Source: Saccoglossus kowalevskii
Lineage: Eukaryota > Hemichordata > Enteropneusta > Harrimaniidae
Direction: 5' to 3'
Length of the DNA stretch: 34,336 nucleotides
Assembly (NCBI RefSeq): GCF_000003605.2
Contig: NW_003141319.1
Span: 184,031-218,366 of the forward strand
The notes beneath the pieces are model-generated. The model had not been told where the DNA came from, did not search any database, and saw nothing but the letters and a program-made list of their open reading frames with translations. Shown here one piece after another: positions 12,444 through 23,028 of the stretch (position 1 is its first letter; the number at the start of each line of letters is the position of its first letter). A program made the position numbers and the translations under genes.

Positions 12444-12683
12444 TTAACCTTTTTACTAGACTTTCTCACCTAAATTTGTCTACACTTTTTTCTTACATTC
12501 TTCAATATTTCTGGAAATGAACCCTAATATTAGAGCCAACAGACAAAATTTAAATAAATTTTAATTTTTTACTCAAATAATTTGGCTATTTCTGTCCAAA
12601 TATTCTGAAGGAAAATACAGACTAAAACAGGACTATTTTGTGAATTTGTGATGAAAAGAGGGAACTAGTGGTGAAAAGGTTTA
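12444..12683. mobile_element. TTAA-flanked MITE, copy 1
   Basis: The left end TTAACCTTTTTACTAGACTT and the right end CTAGTGGTGAAAAGGTTTA are inverted repeats. Internal landmarks shared with the copies at 18.1 and 21.7 kb are AAATTTGTCT, GAAATGAACCCTAATATT, GCCAACAGACAAAATT and GGACTATTTTGTGAATTTG. There is no open frame for a transposase. The TTAA at the left end, and at the right end of the other copies, suggests a piggyBac-type target; the right TTAA here is mutated to TTTA. Confidence 0.85.
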
Positions 12684-14039
12684 TGATGGCAGCAAGCATT
12701 ATATAAGAGCATTAAACAGTTAAAATATTATACCTGTAGAATAAGCGCCTTTTAAGACTTGTATAATTTATAATTAACTATTAAGCTGCCCATGCTTCAA
12801 CAAAAGGGCCGACACTTTCTTTTTCCTTGTAACATAATACTGTGGTGTACTTCATCGTAAACATTTGACTGAAATTTTATACTCTTACAACCTTTCAATC
12901 TGATTATTACGGATTTGTAATATTTATGCTAAAATATAACACAGAATAACCTAAAATGTAAGCACCTGTGATCGTGTTTTTTTTTTTTTTTTTGTCTACC
13001 GGTACTTTATGAAATTTGTAAAATTTTTAAAGATTTCTTTTCTGCAATACAATAATGTCTAATGATGTCTATGGTTTGGGAGCACAAATTTGTATATTTT
13101 CTTGAATTGAAAGTTACAAAAAAAAATTGCCAGTGAACATTGTTCAAGTGTGGAGCAGATGAAAACTGAGAATGATTTCAGTATTTTTGGTTTGTTTTTT
13201 TAGCCTGAAAAAAATATGCTACATTTGAATATGGTGGGGGTTGTCATGGTTGAGTGCTGATTCTAAAGAACTAAGACACACCCAAACAGTAAAATTTTAA
13301 ACTGTTTATCATTCTTTTTTTTGCAAAAACAATCATATTTTAAATGGAATATTTAGAGATAGGTGAAAAAAGAATTAAATATCTAGAAAACATTGCGTGT
13401 TTTGTGTCCTATTCATTAATTTTTAATCTTGCTTCACAAAAACACTAAACAAATCCCTTGGTTTCTATCAAAACATCTGATCCTGAACAATTCTGCGCAT
13501 TTTGTTACATTTTTTATGGTTAATTTTATTGCAAAATAAAGACTAATAAAAAAACCGCGTATTTACAAAGAACAGCAATTTTCATTTTAAGCAGACACGG
13601 TCTGGTGCTAATTAGTTTCTTTTGAGTCTGGAAATATAGTTTATATATATAGTGAAGTATAGTCAGGAAATTCTAACCTGACAAATTATTCAAGACATCC
13701 TGTGTGAAAAAAAAAATTTGGAATCATGGCACATTCATGTAACTTTCTTTTCAATCGCACTAAACTTGGTTACATGTGCATTTGAGGTCATTTTTGCATT
13801 TGTTTATTTATTCTTTAAAATTATTTCTTACACGTGACTTAATTTATTTAATTAATTAATTTAATTTAAGGGAAAAAACATTCAAATTAATTGCATTTTA
13901 AACTTATTTGGGGAAAAAAATCAAGTCTTGAGGGCAAGATTATTATAAGCTAAGTTGATCTGAAAGCATGAAAATTGCTTGAAGTGACACATGTTGTCGA
14001 GAATGTTAAAGTTTTCTGAATAGTACAAACAAAGACTCG
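12684..14039. other. AT-rich gene-free stretch
   Basis: Contains a T tract at about 12979-12993 and a TTAATTAATTAA-type run near 13850. No gene or repeat family recognised. Confidence 0.45.
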
Positions 14040-14480
14040 TGGTTCGGGAGATGAAAGGCAGACAACATTGACATAATTACATAAGATTATCAATCATCGG
14101 AACAACCATTTAACACTCCCATACATTCATGCACAACAACAACTACAAAGCACGGACAATACAGAGCTTATTTCACAACAAAGTGTGGACACGCTTCGGT
14201 ACTAATTAAAAGCATTTTCATCCCGGGTATGAACAATGATTGCCAGTGAGGGATGAGAATTTTCAAAGCAGACTCGAGGGGTTTGACTACCACAGAGTGA
14301 TAGTTTCATAGGTAATGTGCATACTACGCTAACCATTGTGTTCTGATCTGTTGTCCACGATTCTGCCTGCATGACAATTGTTATTGCACAAATAAAATAT
14401 TCATAGTACCTCGGCAACAAGGCTCACCATTTATCTAATACTTATGAAGAATGCATGGAAGAAATATAATCACGTGGGAT
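14040..14480. promoter_or_regulatory. Candidate cis-regulatory module
   Basis: A complex block with Sox-type words GAACAATG (14231-14238) and CCATTGTG (14333-14340). A compact Sox/POU- or C/EBP-like composite, ACAATTGTTATTGCAC, lies at 14374-14389 and continues AAATAAAATATTCATAG. The word AATCACGT (14468-14475) recurs at 17,650 and 26,341. The 72-codon minus frame at 14202-14420 has no motif I know. The regulatory role is inferred. Confidence 0.35.
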
Positions 14481-14739
14481 CTACAGGAGTAGTGTTTCAG
14501 CGGCATTGAAGACACAAGAAGCATGTTGCTATGGGAGACAAAGTGCTCAGCTTTGGATTCTACTTGAGATTTAAGGTGCCTGTGAAATGGCTGCTATTTT
14601 CACGCCTAAAATCATTCACTGGTACATCAATATTATTAATTTTTATGTTTTTAAGCATAAATTATTTTTTAAGTGAGAAAATGCGTTTTAAACTCAGTCT
14701 ATGGCAACTTTATTTTTGTGAATTTTAAAACGAGACTCC

Positions 14740-15090
14740 TCATTAGCTTCTCATTTGAATAAAGAAATTCCTCTTGTGACGTAAGAAGGGGAACTTGCTG
14801 GGAAACTTGCATTGCCGATACGTGTAAATTAGACAAATTTCTTGTGCAGTTTTCTCATCTTTGACTAAATTGCCACTTATGTACTTGTTCGTCGAGGAAG
14901 AATGGACCATAATGAACACATAGTATCAAGTTTGTCGCATAGGGTTGAGTTAGATGCAAAATATGAACTTTCTGGTGTAGCTGGTCATCGTAATCGTCAC
15001 CGGCGCACGTTTGTACACTGTCGCTGGACCCCGGAAAACACATTGACAGCCCATGTCAAGCTGCAAGTAAAGGTAACAGAGGTGTGAATT
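14740..15090. other. Complex block with short open frames on both strands
   Basis: The plus frame 14902-15087 (61 codons) ends with VHCRWTPENTLTAHVKLQV and is crossed by a possible splice donor (AAG|GTAACAG at about 15071). A minus frame covers 14855-15043. Local GC is above background. It could be an unrecognised exon or a conserved non-coding element; I know no family that matches. Confidence 0.25.
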
Positions 15091-15899
15091 CAACATTCAA
15101 CACCAATCACCGAACAATTCAGAAACTTTTAGCCTGCGAAAACGAAAACAATTAGCACTGTGTAATTTCCTGTTTGTCCAATGATTCGTTTTCGCGTCAC
15201 AGTCAAAATTATTGCTACCTTTTACCACAGTTACTAAAAAAGTACATAACACGAACTAAACGGTCTCTATAAAGTGATATTCAGGATCGCAAAAAAAATC
15301 AAATCATTTGAAACACTTACCCAACATCAAAAGTGTTGGTATTGCGCCAGGTTTAAGTTGTTAACGTTTCTCTTTAAAAACTAGTTGTTTTTTCATGGAC
15401 GAGGACAGTTTTTTGAAAAAAGATTCTGAGGTTAAGTGGACACTACATATGACGCTATAAGGAGAAGGTCCATTCCAACCTTTTCTTGTTCCTTTTACAG
15501 CTTTTGTCCACTGACATTGCACCTTTGGATTGATTGGAAACATGAGAATATTTACACTATGACAACAACAAAAACCGCTGACCGATAAATGTATATGTAG
15601 AAATATCTCAAATTTACTTGGATACAAGTAATCATTTTCAGCAAAAAAATCAATAACTGTCCATTTCAGTAGGACACGAATCTTGTATATAATTATTATT
15701 AAAACAGATAGATATAAAATTATCACAGATCACCATTGACCAGAAAATAGAAAAAAGTGTAAATATTTTCTCTCAGTTGTTTCCAAATGTTTTGTCACAA
15801 AATGTTGTTAACTCTTTGAGCACTAAAGCCCTCTAAATCAATTAACCACGCTCGCTGCGTGTCTTACACATTAAATATAGAGATTACTACAGAATAAAT
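15091..15899. other. No recognised feature
   Basis: A minus frame of 121 codons (15361-15726) has a hydrophobic start (LYLSVLIIIIY) but no recognisable domain or start context. In AT-rich DNA such a hydrophobic run arises easily, so I do not call it. Confidence 0.4.
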
Positions 15900-17184
15900 A
15901 GGGTGGTCAAAGCCACTGTACCCTGGGTGAGTGTGCCACAGACTCTTATGGGGTGGTCAAAGCCACTGTACCCTGGGTGAGAGTGCCACAGACTTTATGG
16001 GGAAGCCAGAGCCACTGTACCCTGGGTGAGTGTGCCACAGACTCTATGGGGTGGTCAAAGCCACTGTACCATGGGTGAGTGTGCCACAGACTCTATGGGG
16101 AAGCCAGAGCCACTGTACCCTGGGTGAGTGTGCCACAGACTCTATGGAGAAGCCAGAGCCACTGTACCCTGGGTGAGTGTGCCACAGACTTTATGGGGAG
16201 GCCAGAGCCACTGTACCCTGGGTGAGTGTGCCACAGACTTTATGGGGAGGCCAGAGCCACTGTACCCTGGGTGAGTATGCCACAGACTCTATGGGGAGCC
16301 AGAGCCACTGTACCCTGGGTGAGTATGCCACAGACTCTATGGGGAAGCCAGAGCCACTGTACCCTGGGTGAGTGTACCACAGACTTGATGGGAAGGCCAG
16401 AGCCACAGACTCTATGGGGAAGCCAGAGCCACTGTACCCTGGGTGAGTGTGCCACAGACTTTATGGGGAGGCCAGAGCCACTGTACCCTGGGTGAGTGTG
16501 CCACAGACTTTATGGGAAGCCAGAACCACTGTACCCTGGGTGAGTATGCCACAGACTCTGGGGGGGGGGAGAGCAGAGCCATTGTACCCTGGGTGAGTGT
16601 GCCACAGACTTTATGGGGAAGCCAGAGCCACTGTACCCTGGATGAGTGTGCCACAGACTTGATGGGAAGGCCAGAGCCACAGACTCTATGGGGAAGCCAG
16701 AGCCACTGTACCCTAGGTGAGTGTGCCACAGACTTTATGGGGAGGCCAGAGCCACTGTACCCTGGGTGAGTGTGCCTCAGACTCTATGGGGAGCCAGAGC
16801 CACTGTACCCTGGGTGAGTGTGCCACAGACTCTATGGGGAAGCCAGAGCCCCTGTACCCTGGGTGAGTGTGCCACAGACTCTAGGGGGGCAGAGCCATTG
16901 TACCCTGGGTGAGTGTGCCACAGACTTAATGGGGAGGCCAGAGCGTCAGACTCTATGGGGAAGCCAGAGCCCCTGTACCATGGGTGAGTGTGCCACAGAC
17001 TCTAGGGGGGGGGGGCAGAGCCATTGTACCCTGGGTGAGTGTGCCACAGACTTTATGGGGAGGCCAGAGCCACAGACTCTATGGGAAAGCCAGAGCCACT
17101 GTACCCTGGGTGAGTGTGCCACAGACTGTATGGGGAGGCCAAAGCCACTGTAACCTGGGTAAGTGTGCCTAAGACTCAATGGAG
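15900..17184. repeat. 49-bp minisatellite, locus 2 (largest array)
   Basis: About 27 units on the consensus GCCACTGTACCCTGGGTGAG, then TGTGCCACAGACTCTATGGG and GAAGCCAGA. Shortened units of 26 bp and units with a G run (six to ten G) recur at intervals of about 270 bp, showing a higher-order repeat. All the 60-110 codon frames here, on both strands, are products of the array. Confidence 0.97.
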
Positions 17185-17579
17185 AAAATAATTAAATCCA
17201 TGAGCTGAGATTCCTCCAGATTCAACTTTCGGTGAACCTTTGTTAAGGACCACATGTGCTTTTATGACCAGGCCTGGTTAACACCAGTATAGTGCATTGT
17301 ATTTATCGGTAGTATATTGCCATCATGACGACAATCACATGCTGCCTACCAGTTTATCAGTCAACTATAAAACTTAATAAAGATCCACTATTATTGTATG
17401 AGCAACAAGTAGTGGAATTGGATGTATTAAGGATAAACAAATAACAGTTGTCAAGGTAATTAATGTTTATTTCACAATTGTCTCTCAAAAAACTAACAGC
17501 TGCACTATTGGTATTCTTTACCAATCTGTTTAACATTTCGTTTTTTTTTTTAAAAGTATCTTCCATGAGTACGTTGACC
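17185..17579. other. Spacer, no feature
   Basis: A 69-codon minus frame at 17357-17566 shows no motif. No repeat family recognised. Confidence 0.4.
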
Positions 17580-17890
17580 TATGGGAAGGCAGTATAGACT
17601 GACGTTATCTCTTTCGGGAGTTCCCACTCCAATGTAATTATCAGCGATTAATCACGTAGCGAAATAAACAATCAAAAACTCCTCAAGTGCTAAATGAGTC
17701 GGAAATTTAATCAGTTAAAAATGCGGTGACGGGGGAATGATGTGTGCAGCTTGAAAATATGAAAACGACACTAATGAGGAAATGCAATATTAATCGCACA
17801 CAACAAAAGAGGAGGAGGTTTATGATCCAAGGAGCTAATTACGGCACACCATCATAGGAACAACCACAAAGTGTCCATAATTGTTTAGAG
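17580..17890. promoter_or_regulatory. Candidate cis-regulatory module
   Basis: A dense run of developmental-factor-like words: GATTAATCAC (17646-17655), POU/homeodomain-like ATGCAATATTAATC (17782-17795), CAACAAAAG (Sox/Tcf-like, 17801), TTTATGATC (Hox/Cdx-like, 17819), GCTAATTACGG (17834) and RUNX-like AACCACAAA (17862-17870). No open frame of note. GATTAATCAC is shared with the block at 6.2 kb. A CRM call rests on composition and motif clustering only. Confidence 0.4.
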
Positions 17891-18065
17891 TTACATGTGT
17901 CCTGCACAACAAATATTTGTTTCTTATTCAAAAACACTTATTATTAAAATTATGAATATGTAATAACAAGTGATCAAGGGGAGTACAGACAAGCCACTTA
18001 TTTTTAAAAATGAAAAAAAAGAAACTACATGTATTTTGTCTGTTTTGGATCAAATACAGCCAAGT

Positions 18066-18257
18066 TACTATCAGACTTTCTCGCCCAAATTTGTCTTCAC
18101 TTTTTCTTATATTCTTTCGAGAAATGAATCCTAATTTTGAAGCCAACAGACACAATTTGTGTCAATTTTCACTCCAAAAATTTTGCTATTTTTGACTATA
18201 AAAGGGGACTATTTTGTAAATTTGTGATGAAGAGGGAACCGGTGGTGAAAAAGTTAA
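18066..18257. mobile_element. TTAA-flanked MITE, copy 2 (5' end eroded)
   Basis: Shares with copies 1 and 3 the words CCCAAATTTGTCT, GAAATGAATCCTAATTTT, GCCAACAGACACAATTTG and GGACTATTTTGTAAATTTG, then the right end GGTGGTGAAAAAGTTAA. The left terminal repeat is largely lost. Confidence 0.8.
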
Positions 18258-19018
18258 ATACAAATTACTGGAAAATTTTAATAAGGGTTGTATGTCAGAA
18301 GTTCATTTTGGGCAATTTCATCAAAACATTTAAAAAAAATGTTTTGTATGTATATATATAATTTGTTACACAACCTAGAGAGCAATTTTTTTTAAAATTA
18401 ACGTTTTAATATCTTTTTATTGTTTTTTTTATAAAACAAAATGTTTTAAAGCATTCATGAATTTCAAAGGAGACAACATGAGAAACATAGAACATAATTT
18501 GGATGGCCTACTAATATTAATGGTATTTTGGTTTCAATCAGCAAATACAACTGATTAAGTTTAATAATTAGCAAACCTCCTATTTTATTTAGCTTAATTA
18601 ATTGCATTTAAAAATCGTTGTTTACACACTTCATCAATTTTGTGTGCTATCAGTTAGGAAATTAAATACTATTTTTAGAAAATATATTGAAAATATTACT
18701 GGTATATGAAAAGAATGTTTCCCACGATATTAAGAATAAATTCAAGTTTAAATGTCTAATAATAGATACTAATAAAGTTTAGAGTTCCACAGGCAAATTC
18801 CCTGGTAGCAAAGTTACTGGGTGACAGAATACAGAATCATAATCTTTGGTAAAAAAGTAAAGTTGATATGGTACATACATATATGCCTAAAATTATATAT
18901 TCATGTTAATTGGAAGTGTATCAACATTGATTCAACTCCTCCCCACATGCAGGATAACTAACATCCAGATAACACACAACTTCTTTTTTAGTTCATCATT
19001 GTGTACATTTTCATATAA
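18258..19018. other. AT-rich spacer
   Basis: No feature recognised beyond A/T tracts. Confidence 0.4.
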
Positions 19019-19219
19019 TACTGTAAAATACTTTATTTTCGCTTGGAATTAATTTTCGCTGAAGGAATAATTCAGTGAAAATAAATTCCAGCGAATATAG
19101 CTTTTTTCCTATATTTTACATTCAACTTGTCTAATCAATGAAAATAAATTCCATACAAAACACCCAAAATGTCTTTTCAGCGAAAATTAATTCCAGCTAA
19201 AATAAACTATTCTACAGTA
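19019..19219. mobile_element. TA-flanked MITE (family B), copy 1
   Basis: The left end TACTGTAAAATACTTTATTT continues TCGCTTGGAATTAATTTTCG. The right end mirrors it (CGAAAATTAATTCCAGCTAA, then ending TCTACAGTA). Both ends abut TA, the target duplication of Tc1/mariner-type elements. It is about 200 bp with no open frame. Inner GTGAAAATAAATTCCA words are repeated. Confidence 0.85.
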
Positions 19220-20504
19220 CCATAATCTGTCTGTCTGCAGATTTTCTTAAACATTTGGAAATAATATGAAAAAAAAATATGGGAATATATTTCGTGAAAG
19301 GTTCACTCAAAAGTGTTTTTTTAGTAAAAGAAGTATTTTGCAAGTGACTTTGCATATATTTGCATAATTTAAAATGTGATGTGAAGTTTAGTACAGCCCA
19401 AACATTGACATTCATTATTGATGGGGATATTTTAAAACCTAGCGGGACAGGAGAGTATTCTTAGTTGCAATTTTGTCATACCTACCGGTACCTGTACATA
19501 ATTTTACCACGGTTACCACGGTTAGTTTACATTAATAGTCCTGGCTTATATGACAATATAGTGTTTTTAGACGCTACAGAGATTAGTAGTTGGGTTGGTT
19601 CTGTTTCTTATTTTCAAAACGAAGATTTAAAACATTTAATATAAGTTTCTCAAAGCCAGATTTTGGTTATTTCTTAAGTCAACAAAATCACAAAAAATTT
19701 CGTAGCAATAGAATTCTTGTAACAGTGAGTTATAGAAATTCAATGCCACTATTGTCTTCAAATGTTTGATAAAGAGACGAAAATTATACGATTTACGATA
19801 CCTAAAACGTGTTTATTATCATCTCTGGTCATGGCATCATCATTTAAGTATATAAGATCGATTACAATTTTCAATATTTTCAATATTTACATAATTTAAA
19901 TATTTACATGCATGTTATAGTTTATATTGGAGAAATCAAATTGAACATTCTTTATCTGGAATCGTTTATTCCACAAACTGCTTTTTTGAGCAAGATATAG
20001 AAAAGTGGGTAATTCATTCATATGTGATAATATCTAGTAGTGAAAATGAACGAATGATCCACAGAACCATATTCGATGAGAAGTTGATGCCGCACAAGTG
20101 TACCACATACTTTTCACTGTTTCACATCCAAAACAAAACTAGTGTGCAATGTTAGAACGAAGTATACTTAAAACATGTACACACAAATCGCTCTACACTA
20201 TCGACATACCAGTTCGACCGTAAATAAAAATTTCATGTGCTTTATGATTAGTTTGTTTATAAGTATTACGTTTTTATTTTAATTTCATATCCGCTGGAAC
20301 ATTCAACATTTGTTCATTACAGATTTAACGAAAATGTGTCATGAAGATTCATGAAGGGTTGATGGAACACAATAGAATACTCTATTGCCTGTTTATGTAC
20401 ACAAAGTCAATTAAGGTCATCCAAGCATGTCATTTTATGTGTTCTTGGCCGTTTGTGTTCGACCCCAAATTATGAATAACCCCTGAAATATTGAAGTGAT
20501 AGCT
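19220..20504. other. Gene-free stretch
   Basis: No repeat family or exon. A CGGTTACCACGG-type duplication (TTACCACGG twice) lies near 19503-19520. The 67-codon minus frame at 19212-19415 starts inside the MITE and is not called. Confidence 0.4.
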
Positions 20505-20531
20505 CATAGACCCTCTACTGGAGGGTCTATG
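20505..20531. other. Perfect 11-bp hairpin
   Basis: CATAGACCCTC (20505-20515), loop TACTG, then GAGGGTCTATG (20521-20531). It is flanked on both sides by GATAGCT. Too short for a miRNA precursor; could be a cruciform or protein site. Confidence 0.7.
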
Positions 20532-20769
20532 GATAGCTGCAATAAACAACTGAAAACCAGTCGGCAAGACCAGCCGAAAAAAACAACTTCCCTACATGCT
20601 ACACATTGTTATCCTTGATGCGGGTATCCTCTATCTCATTACAAAAGCTCTTGAAATTTTCTTGAAAAATAGTCAAAAAAAAAATGAATCACATGTAATA
20701 GATAAGTGTTCTATGATGATAGATACTGTGTATATAAACATTTCTTTTTAATTGCATGTGATGCTAAGT

Positions 20770-21024
20770 CAGTATGCCACAGACCTAATGGGGGGGGGGG
20801 GTGTAAAAACCATTGTAACCTGGGTGAGAGTGCTATAGACTCAATGGAGTGGTAAAGACTACTGTACCCTGGGTGAGAGTGCTATAGACTCAATGGAGTG
20901 GTAAAGACTACTGTACCCTGGGTGAGAGTGCTATAGACTCAATGGAGTGGTAAAGACTACTGTACCCTGAGTGAGAGTGCTATAGACTCAATGGAGTGGT
21001 AAAGACTACTGTACCCTGGGTGAA
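20770..21024. repeat. 49-bp minisatellite, locus 3
   Basis: About five units, the last four nearly identical: CTGTACCCTGGGTGAGAGTG, then CTATAGACTCAATGGAGTGG and TAAAGACTA. The first unit has a run of 11 G and resembles locus 2 more closely (GTATGCCACAGACC). The period and the core TGTACCCTGGGTGAG prove kinship with loci 1 and 2. Confidence 0.95.
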
Positions 21025-21257
21025 TGCGCAAATGTTCCAAACTTAGAATATGGACAAGAAAATATTTGAAAAAAACCTGTTGAATCTGATAAAATTACGA
21101 GTTGGTTTTTAGCTATGTTGTAAAATGAATAAATGTTCATATTATTATTGCTGCAGTAGTTAAAATGTTGAAAATAATTGACATTTTTTTTCTTCTGGAA
21201 TTCGTTCGTTCTATATTTTTTTAATTTCGTACAGATGTCCTAATATGTGTGATACGG

Positions 21258-21605
21258 GCATGAATAAAGCTGTGAAAATACGTGGTGGATGGGTGGTTGG
21301 TTGTCTAGGACATAGGCATGAATAAAGCTGTGAAAATACGTGGTGGATGGGTGGTTGGTTGTCTAGGACATAGGCATGAATAAAGCTGTGAAAATACGTG
21401 GTGGATGGGTGGTTGGTTGTCTAGGACATAGGCATGAATAAAGCTGTGAAAATACGTGGTGGATGGGTGGTTGGTTGTCTAGGACATAGGCATGAATAAA
21501 GCTGTGAAAATACGTGGTGGATGGGTGGTTGGTTGTCTAGGACATAGGCATGAATAAAGCTGTGAAAATACGTGGTGGATGGGTGGTTGGTTGACTAGGA
21601 CATAT
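21258..21605. repeat. 58-bp tandem repeat, exactly six copies
   Basis: The unit starts GCATGAATAAAGCTGTG and ends GGTTGTCTAGGACATAG. Starts fall at 21258, 21316 and every 58 bases after. Copies are almost identical (the last has GACTAGGACATAT), so the expansion is recent. Confidence 0.97.
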
Positions 21606-21673
21606 GCAGTTACAGGTCAAACAAACTCACGATAAAGCTACATGTATGCTAAATCTTTACCAGTCCCATATTG

Positions 21674-21896
21674 TCTTTCACCACTAGATTTCCTCGCCCA
21701 AATTTGTCTGTACTTTTTTCTTAAATTCTTCAATATTTCTGGAAATGAACCCTAATATTGGAGCCAACAGACAAAATTTGAGTCAATTTTCAGTTTTTTA
21801 TATTTGCCCCAATCTTCTAAAGGAAAGTGTAGACTATAAACGGGACTATTTTGTGAATTTGCGATGAAAAGAGGGAACTGGTGGTGAAAAGGTTAA
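21674..21896. mobile_element. TTAA-flanked MITE, copy 3 (best right end)
   Basis: The left arm TTCACCACTAGATTTCCTC pairs imperfectly with the right arm GAGGGAACTGGTGGTGAAAA, which ends GGTTAA. The interior matches copy 1 closely (TTCTTCAATATTTCTGGAAA and GAGCCAACAGACAAAATTTG). No coding capacity. Confidence 0.85.
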
Positions 21897-23028
21897 AAGA
21901 GTTGATTTGATTAATCTTATTATATAAGTGGATTAAATAAGAGTTTATGTAAGACCTTGTGTATCATTTTGTGTGCCTAGTCACGAAGAGAAATGAACGT
22001 TTGATTTGAAAGATCCCAGTGGTAGAAGATGCATAGACGCTCCCTCATTTTTTGTCTGGAAACTGTTATTAAACTGATGACAAAACACCAAGAATTTTTA
22101 GAATTATTTTTGAGGTGATAATTAAATTCTCAAAATCTTGGAAATGAGATTCATTTCACAGAGTAAGATGTCAATGATTTGGGACATACGAAAAAAAATT
22201 AATATTGACAACAAATTATAATATTGTTCAATAGAAATCAGATTCATTTACACGTACTTGACACATCAATTAGTACACTGATCAATTACTTGGTGGAAAG
22301 CAATCAATATGTTGATTTTGTGCCGTTTTATTAACACTTTTGTCAATAAAGCAGAAAAAAAAACCTCTTTACTTTTTGTGAGAAGTGGTACTTGAGAAGA
22401 AGTGATCCCTTTATATGGACTAGGAGGTGTACTGATCTGAGATTCTACTGTCATGTGAACTCTAGGGGGCAGTATTTGTGGCAGCCATCTTTGATTTTTG
22501 GAAGCGTTCATCACGCTAATTTAGGAGTTGCATATAAAAGGGATGTTATGCAGAATTTTTTCTTACAAATTTGACGAAAAAGGAAAAATCATGAAATTTT
22601 GAACCTGTGAACTCTTTGCCAGGTTTTTAAAAATTATATCCTCAAAAACATCCCTAAAATTAAAAAATTGCGGTTTCCACAAATCCTTGCATTTATTATT
22701 ACCAACGTATCAGAGTTTTTTAATCGGTGTTATGTTCAGAACGAGTGGGTAGAATTTGACTTTCTGTTTCAAGCATGTCAATCTCCCTACAGCTAGGATT
22801 ATGAAAACATGTCAAATATACAAAAGTGGGGGTTATCAGTGACTACAAATTTTTGTCACGATTAAATGTCTCCTAGATTAAGACAGGACATAGGCATGAA
22901 ATGATCTGTAATTTGAAAAACAGAAGCTTTTTTTATCCATTTCATAAATACGAACTAGCACGTTATTTGAGCTAATTTAGCTAATCCACAATTTTCGCTA
23001 AATTAAGATGTCGCTAATTAGAATAGAG
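21897..23028. other. Gene-free stretch
   Basis: Holds the CTCF-like site at 22459 and a YY1-like GCAGCCATCTTTG just after it. The frames at 22266-22514 and 22392-22574 overlap on opposite strands and look like chance. Near 22885 a single AGGACATAGGCATGAA word matches the 58-bp array. Confidence 0.4.
22459..22471 (+). promoter_or_regulatory. CTCF-like motif, 11 of 13
   Basis: ACTCTAGGGGGCA matches CCASYAGRKGGCR at 11 positions, including the whole YAGRKGGCR half. Plus orientation, like the site at 1884. Confidence 0.3.

Noticed and set aside
15361-15726. 121-codon minus frame with a hydrophobic start
   Set aside because: No family motif; Ile/Leu/Tyr runs are expected in AT-rich DNA, and no splice or start evidence supports it.
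16177-17179. Many open frames (60-111 codons) that look like short zinc-finger-like repeats
   Set aside because: Products of the 49-bp array; Cys and His spacing does not match a C2H2 finger, and frames on both strands are equally open.
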